A stretch of 64,000 nucleotides of DNA, taken from the NCBI GenBank assembly GCA_002364535.1, contig DEYL01000017.1, forward strand, positions 1-64,000, given 5' to 3'. This DNA comes from Flavobacteriaceae bacterium UBA3159 (GTDB lineage: Bacteria; Bacteroidota; Bacteroidia; Flavobacteriales; Flavobacteriaceae). Made by a program: the position numbers and the translations under genes. Below are positions 61,321 to 64,000 of the stretch, piece after piece. A model generated the notes under the pieces. It was not told the DNA's origin and did not search any database. It saw nothing but the letters and a program-made list of their open reading frames with translations. Each line of letters opens with the position of its first letter. The first letter of the stretch is position 1.

Positions 61321-62205
61321 ATGAAAAAAAATATTCTCTGCTTATTTTTTATAATATTTCTTTTAAAAGTAAATGCTCAAAGAAAACTTCAATTACAAAA
61401 AATAAATTCTGAAAATAAGCCATGGACTTATGACATAGTAAATGATCATAAAAACAAATTTAATTTTGTAGTTGTTGCCGATAGAACCGGAGGCGAACGT
61501 AAAGGGATTTGGCAAAAAGGTATTAAAAAAATTAATCTGATGCAGCCAGCTTTCGTAGTTAGTGTTGGAGACTTGATTAATGGTTATACCAAAGATCTTG
61601 ATACAATAAATGCTGAATGGGAGGAGTTTAATTCGTTTGTAAAAAAACTTGAAATGCCTTTTTTTTATGTTGCAGGAAACCACGACTACACAAATGAGGT
61701 AATGGAGAATGAGTGGTTTAAAAGGTTTGGTTCAGACTACTACCATTTTTTATATAAAAATATACTTTTTATATGCTTGAATTCAGAGCACGGTCATACA
61801 GCTCTAAAAAATCCTGATTTAGGAGATAAACAAGTTGAATTTGTAGAAAAAATTCTGAGAAAAAATCCAAATGTTGATTGGACAATGATATTTATGCACC
61901 AACCTCTTTGGCTCAGGGAAAGTGGAAAGAATTGGTTAAAAGTTGAAAATCTTCTTAAAGAAAGAAAACACAGTGTATTCACTGGTCACCATCATAATTA
62001 TAAATTGTATGAAAGAAATAAAAACGATTATTTTGTTCTTGCGACAATGGGTGGTGGAAGTAAATTAAGGGGAGATGAACACGGTGAATTCGATCATTTT
62101 ATGTTCATTACAATGACTGAAAGTGGACCTTATTTTTCAAATCTTAAACTAGATGGAATTGAAGATAAAAATATCAGAAAAGAAAAAACTTCATCTGGCT
62201 TTTGA
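61321..62205 (+). CDS. Secreted calcineurin-like metallophosphoesterase
   Basis: A 294-residue phosphoesterase with a signal peptide (MKKNILCLFFIIFLLKVNAQ). Metal-binding motifs are VVVADRTGG (the first Asp), VVSVGDLINGY, FFYVAGNHDYTNEV, MIFMHQPLW and FTGHHHNYKLYE. The full set is intact, so it should be active in the periplasm or outside. It is on the same strand as the PKS cluster but separated by 258 bases and probably has its own promoter. Its 3' end overlaps the end of the divergent HUH Rep remnant, so its last residues may be derived from that junction. Confidence 0.86.
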   Translation: MKKNILCLFFIIFLLKVNAQRKLQLQKINSENKPWTYDIVNDHKNKFNFVVVADRTGGERKGIWQKGIKKINLMQPAFVVSVGDLINGYTKDLDTINAEWEEFNSFVKKLEMPFFYVAGNHDYTNEVMENEWFKRFGSDYYHFLYKNILFICLNSEHGHTALKNPDLGDKQVEFVEKILRKNPNVDWTMIFMHQPLWLRESGKNWLKVENLLKERKHSVFTGHHHNYKLYERNKNDYFVLATMGGGSKLRGDEHGEFDHFMFITMTESGPYFSNLKLDGIEDKNIRKEKTSSGF

Positions 62206-62563
62206 ATACAATGTCGTAGCCCATATTCTTTCCGATATGCTTGGATACATACTTACAAACATCTTCACTATCATAGATAGGCTGATAATTTCCAACGGAT
62301 ACATTACCAAGACCATATTTTACTTCTTTATAGGTCATATCAGTGTTAGTTCCAATAAGCATATGAGCATGTAGATTGTTATAATCTCCTTTATCTCTCT
62401 CAGATACATAGAAGACATTCTCTACTTTGTTCGAAGTCTTTAGAAGTTTAGTGATCCAGTTTCTTACTGTCATGGTATTGATCTTGTAGGGTGTTCTACA
62501 TGTGATGAAGTAGTTCCATTTTAACTGCTGGAGAAAGTCTGAGTAATGTTTTGTTATTTTCAT
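62174..62563 (-). CDS. Truncated HUH rolling-circle replication protein
   Basis: A 129-residue protein with the HUH endonuclease signature: motif 2 His65-Ala-His67 in YNNLHAHMLIG and the tyrosine motif Tyr105..Lys108 in DVCKYVSKHIGK. The opening part, WNYFITCRTPYKINTM, also fits REP-type single-stranded DNA nickases. The C-terminal end (KSQMKFFLF) runs into the metallophosphoesterase gene and looks like a chance extension, so the gene is likely cut short. Such proteins start replication of small phages, plasmids or integrated elements. It is the main sign of mobile DNA here. Confidence 0.7.
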   Translation of the reverse strand: MKITKHYSDFLQQLKWNYFITCRTPYKINTMTVRNWITKLLKTSNKVENVFYVSERDKGDYNNLHAHMLIGTNTDMTYKEVKYGLGNVSVGNYQPIYDSEDVCKYVSKHIGKNMGYDIVFKSQMKFFLF

Positions 62564-62744
62564 TTTCGTTTTAGTTTAGACAATAGCAGGGATTAAGGCA
62601 TGCTATGCCTGTTTATACTGATTTTCATGTGAATAGGGTTATTATTTTATTTGAATACCCTAAGGTAATCAAAAAATAAACTGCTAAATTTGAGATATTA
62701 GAATGAAGGTTGTAAAATAGAGGAAAAGGCAACTCTACAGGCAA
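62564..62744. other. Non-coding stretch upstream of the HUH remnant
   Basis: No gene or ORF of interest. A direct repeat GGCAACT appears twice (about 62728-62734 and 62740-62746) just before the tRNA-Ser terminator. No integrase gene accompanies it. Confidence 0.5.
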
Positions 62745-62746
62745 CT

Positions 62747-62779
62747 AAAAAAAAGAAGCCCCGAAAACACTGAGTCTTC
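62747..62779 (-). terminator. Terminator after tRNA-Ser
   Basis: On the minus strand GAAG-A-CTC pairs with GGG-G-CTTC (8 bp with a mismatch) around a nine-base loop and is followed by a run of eight T. It lies a few bases beyond the 3' end of the tRNA-Ser. Confidence 0.55.
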
Positions 62780-62791
62780 AGGACTGTTGAG

Positions 62792-62880
62792 CAGAGAGGA
62801 AGGGATTCGAACCCTCGATTCCGCGATAACGGAATACACACTTTCCAGGCGTGCGCCTTCGACCACTCGGCCACCTCTCT
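62792..62880 (-). tRNA. tRNA-Ser (GGA)
   Basis: An 89-base tRNA on the minus strand with a 7-bp acceptor stem (AGAGAGG/CCTCTCT), discriminator G, a long variable arm, T-arm GGTTCGAATCC and anticodon GGA within CTGGAAA. These are serine-class features. CCA is not encoded. The 3' end is a common insertion site for mobile elements; here a 9-base copy of it lies at 54135. Confidence 0.95.
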
Positions 62881-62988
62881 ATTTTTTTTAAATCTGCGCT
62901 AATAAACAAAAAAAATAAATTCTATTAAATTTTTTTACAATTAGAAATATACAAATATTAATTCATCCCCAACAACGGACGCTGAGCT

Positions 62989-63756
62989 TTACATCTTAAA
63001 CACAGCAAGAGAGTTTTGGGTGGTCAATGCGGCGATTTCTTCTTCACTTCTTTGATGGATTTCCGACAATTTTCTTAAAATATAAATCAGATATTTACTT
63101 TGATTACGCTTTCCTCTATAGGGAGCAGGAGCCAAATATGGTGCATCGGTCTCCAAAACGATATGATCGATGGAAATTTGATCCAGAAACTGATCGATTT
63201 TACCCTTCTTAAACGTTACTACACCTCCAATGCCCAATTTAAGGTTTAGACCTATGGCCCGTTTGGCTTGTTCTTTGGTTCCGGTAAAACAATGGAAGAT
63301 CCCCGATAAATCATCCCCCTTATGGACTTCCAAAACTTCAAAAACCTCATCAAAAGCATCGCGACAATGAATGACAATGGGCAATCCTTTTTCTTTGGCC
63401 CAACGAATCTGTATATCAAAAGCATCTTGTTGATGACTTAAAAAGCTTTGATCCCAATAAAGATCAATGCCTATCTCTCCCACCGCAGCAAAATCCTTTT
63501 GATCCAAATATTGTTCCACATGAAGGAGTTCGTCCCGGTAATTGTCCTTGACATGGGTAGGGTGCAAACCCATCATCAAACGAATGTGTTCAGGGTATTG
63601 TTTTTCCAATGCCAGCATCCTGTCTGTATAGCTACTGTCAATGGCGGGCAGGTAAAAACGCATTACCCCGGTTTCTATCGCTTTTTGAATGATTTCATCT
63701 CTGTCCTCATCAAAAGCTTCTAAATAAAGATGGGTATGGGTGTCAATCAATTTCAT
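62989..63756 (-). CDS. tatD: TatD-family metal-dependent hydrolase
   Basis: A 255-residue TatD/YcfH-type DNase family protein. The metal-binding motif is LIDTHTHLYLEAFDEDRDE, with AVGEIGIDLYWD, PIVIHCRDAFDEV, GIFHCFTGTKEQAK and VLETDAPYLAPAPYRGK completing the site. The start is the ATG at 63756, nine bases inside the longest open frame, because MKLIDTHTH is the normal beginning. It lies upstream of tRNA-Ser on the same strand. Confidence 0.93.
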   Translation of the reverse strand: MKLIDTHTHLYLEAFDEDRDEIIQKAIETGVMRFYLPAIDSSYTDRMLALEKQYPEHIRLMMGLHPTHVKDNYRDELLHVEQYLDQKDFAAVGEIGIDLYWDQSFLSHQQDAFDIQIRWAKEKGLPIVIHCRDAFDEVFEVLEVHKGDDLSGIFHCFTGTKEQAKRAIGLNLKLGIGGVVTFKKGKIDQFLDQISIDHIVLETDAPYLAPAPYRGKRNQSKYLIYILRKLSEIHQRSEEEIAALTTQNSLAVFKM

Positions 63757-63784
63757 TAATCGCAAAATTAAGGTTTCGTTTTTT

Positions 63785-63792
63785 TACATTTG
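63785..63792 (+). promoter_or_regulatory. Candidate -7 box for the retropepsin-like gene
   Basis: TACATTTG matches TAnnTTTG 16 bases before the TTG start of the next gene. No -33 TTG at the usual distance. Confidence 0.5.
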
Positions 63793-63807
63793 TAAAAATG
63801 ATCTTCT

Positions 63808-64000
63808 TTGTTTAAAAATTCTTCACCCAAGCAAATCCAACTAAAAGTCACCAAAACAAGGCACTTGGTATGTCGTGCAAGAATCAATGGCCTCAAGGCG
63901 GTATTACTGATCGATACGGGGGCATCCAACAGTTGCATTGCACTTTCGGAAAAAGAAAAATTCAACATCAAAGAAAAAGGAAATCCCTTTAAAGCTTCGG
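63808..64000 (+). CDS. Retropepsin-like aspartic protease (5' part)
   Basis: The window ends inside this gene; 64 codons are visible. The active-site motif LLIDTGASNSCIALSEKEK is the D-T/S-G motif of retropepsin-like clan AA proteases, in the place expected after an N-terminal strand (KTRHLVCRARINGLKAV). Start: TTG at 63808; there is an in-frame stop three codons upstream and no ATG is available. Such proteins in flavobacteria are small soluble putative proteases of unknown role. Confidence 0.78.
   Translation, partial: MFKNSSPKQIQLKVTKTRHLVCRARINGLKAVLLIDTGASNSCIALSEKEKFNIKEKGNPFKAS

Noticed and set aside
62728..62746. GGCAACT direct repeat as an attachment site
   Set aside because: Only seven bases, with no copy noticed near 54.1 kb; too short to support a claim.
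63768..63971. 67-codon minus-strand open frame at the right end
   Set aside because: It is antisense to the retropepsin-like gene, whose DTGAS active site on the plus strand is convincing.
1..64000. CRISPR array or a known defence system
   Set aside because: No regularly spaced repeats and no cas, restriction or toxin-antitoxin genes were seen on either strand.

Overview
The window is chromosomal DNA from a member of the Bacteroidota, very probably the Flavobacteriaceae. The evidence is the Bacteroidota-type -7 promoter box TAnnTTTG in front of many genes, a near absence of Shine-Dalgarno sites except for a strong one before rpsU, a type IX secretion sorting domain, a mevalonate-pathway kinase/decarboxylase pair, many lineage-typical small proteins (DUF4296, DUF4271, DUF3098, PspC) and typical flavobacterial gene order (rpsU-xerC-hpf-tRNA-Thr; asnS-rpoN).

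Layout. 1-6.9 kb (mostly minus): rpsU-xerC-hpf, an acyl-CoA dehydrogenase and an alanine/glycine:cation symporter, with three decaying genes between them (ComEA-like HHH protein, potassium channel, DUF2851). 7-8.1 kb: marR-yceI. 8.1-14.5 kb: a complete trpEGDCFBA operon behind a promoter, a short leader ORF with one Trp codon and mutually exclusive hairpins that look like a transcription attenuator. 14.7-20.4 kb: a DUF547 protein, a pseudouridine synthase lacking its catalytic Asp, the mevalonate-pathway genes with a broken UbiA prenyltransferase beside them, tspO and a broken membrane-protein gene. 20.5-26.2 kb (minus): ferredoxin, ferredoxin-NADP reductase, NifU domain, Mrp, trmB, an ATL protein and a PhoR/PhoB pair. 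26.3-38 kb: T9SS-sorted mini-protein, LuxE-like protein, tyrS, a sugar epimerase, pyrC, a GT2, hemD, an Lrp regulator, leuS and others. 38-51 kb (plus): ftsX, uppP, truB, nadA-nadB-nadC, pyrH-frr, an RND permease, asnS, rpoN. 51-54 kb (minus): an ExbB/ExbD/ExbD motor operon.

54.1-62.8 kb is visibly more AT-rich than its surroundings. It carries a compact plus-strand cluster: flavoprotein, methyltransferase, type III polyketide synthase, enoyl-ACP reductase-like SDR, FabZ-like dehydratase, ketosynthase, acyl carrier protein and phosphopantetheinyl transferase. The cluster looks like a self-contained phenolic-lipid pathway: a dedicated fatty-acid line feeds a type III PKS whose product is then methylated and oxidised. 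A metallophosphoesterase and a truncated HUH rolling-circle Rep gene follow. The block ends at a tRNA-Ser whose 3'-terminal 9-mer recurs just beyond exbB, so it may be an old tRNA-targeted island. tatD and the start of a retropepsin-like protease close the window.

At least five genes here are recognisable pseudogenes, which suggests ongoing gene loss in this lineage.
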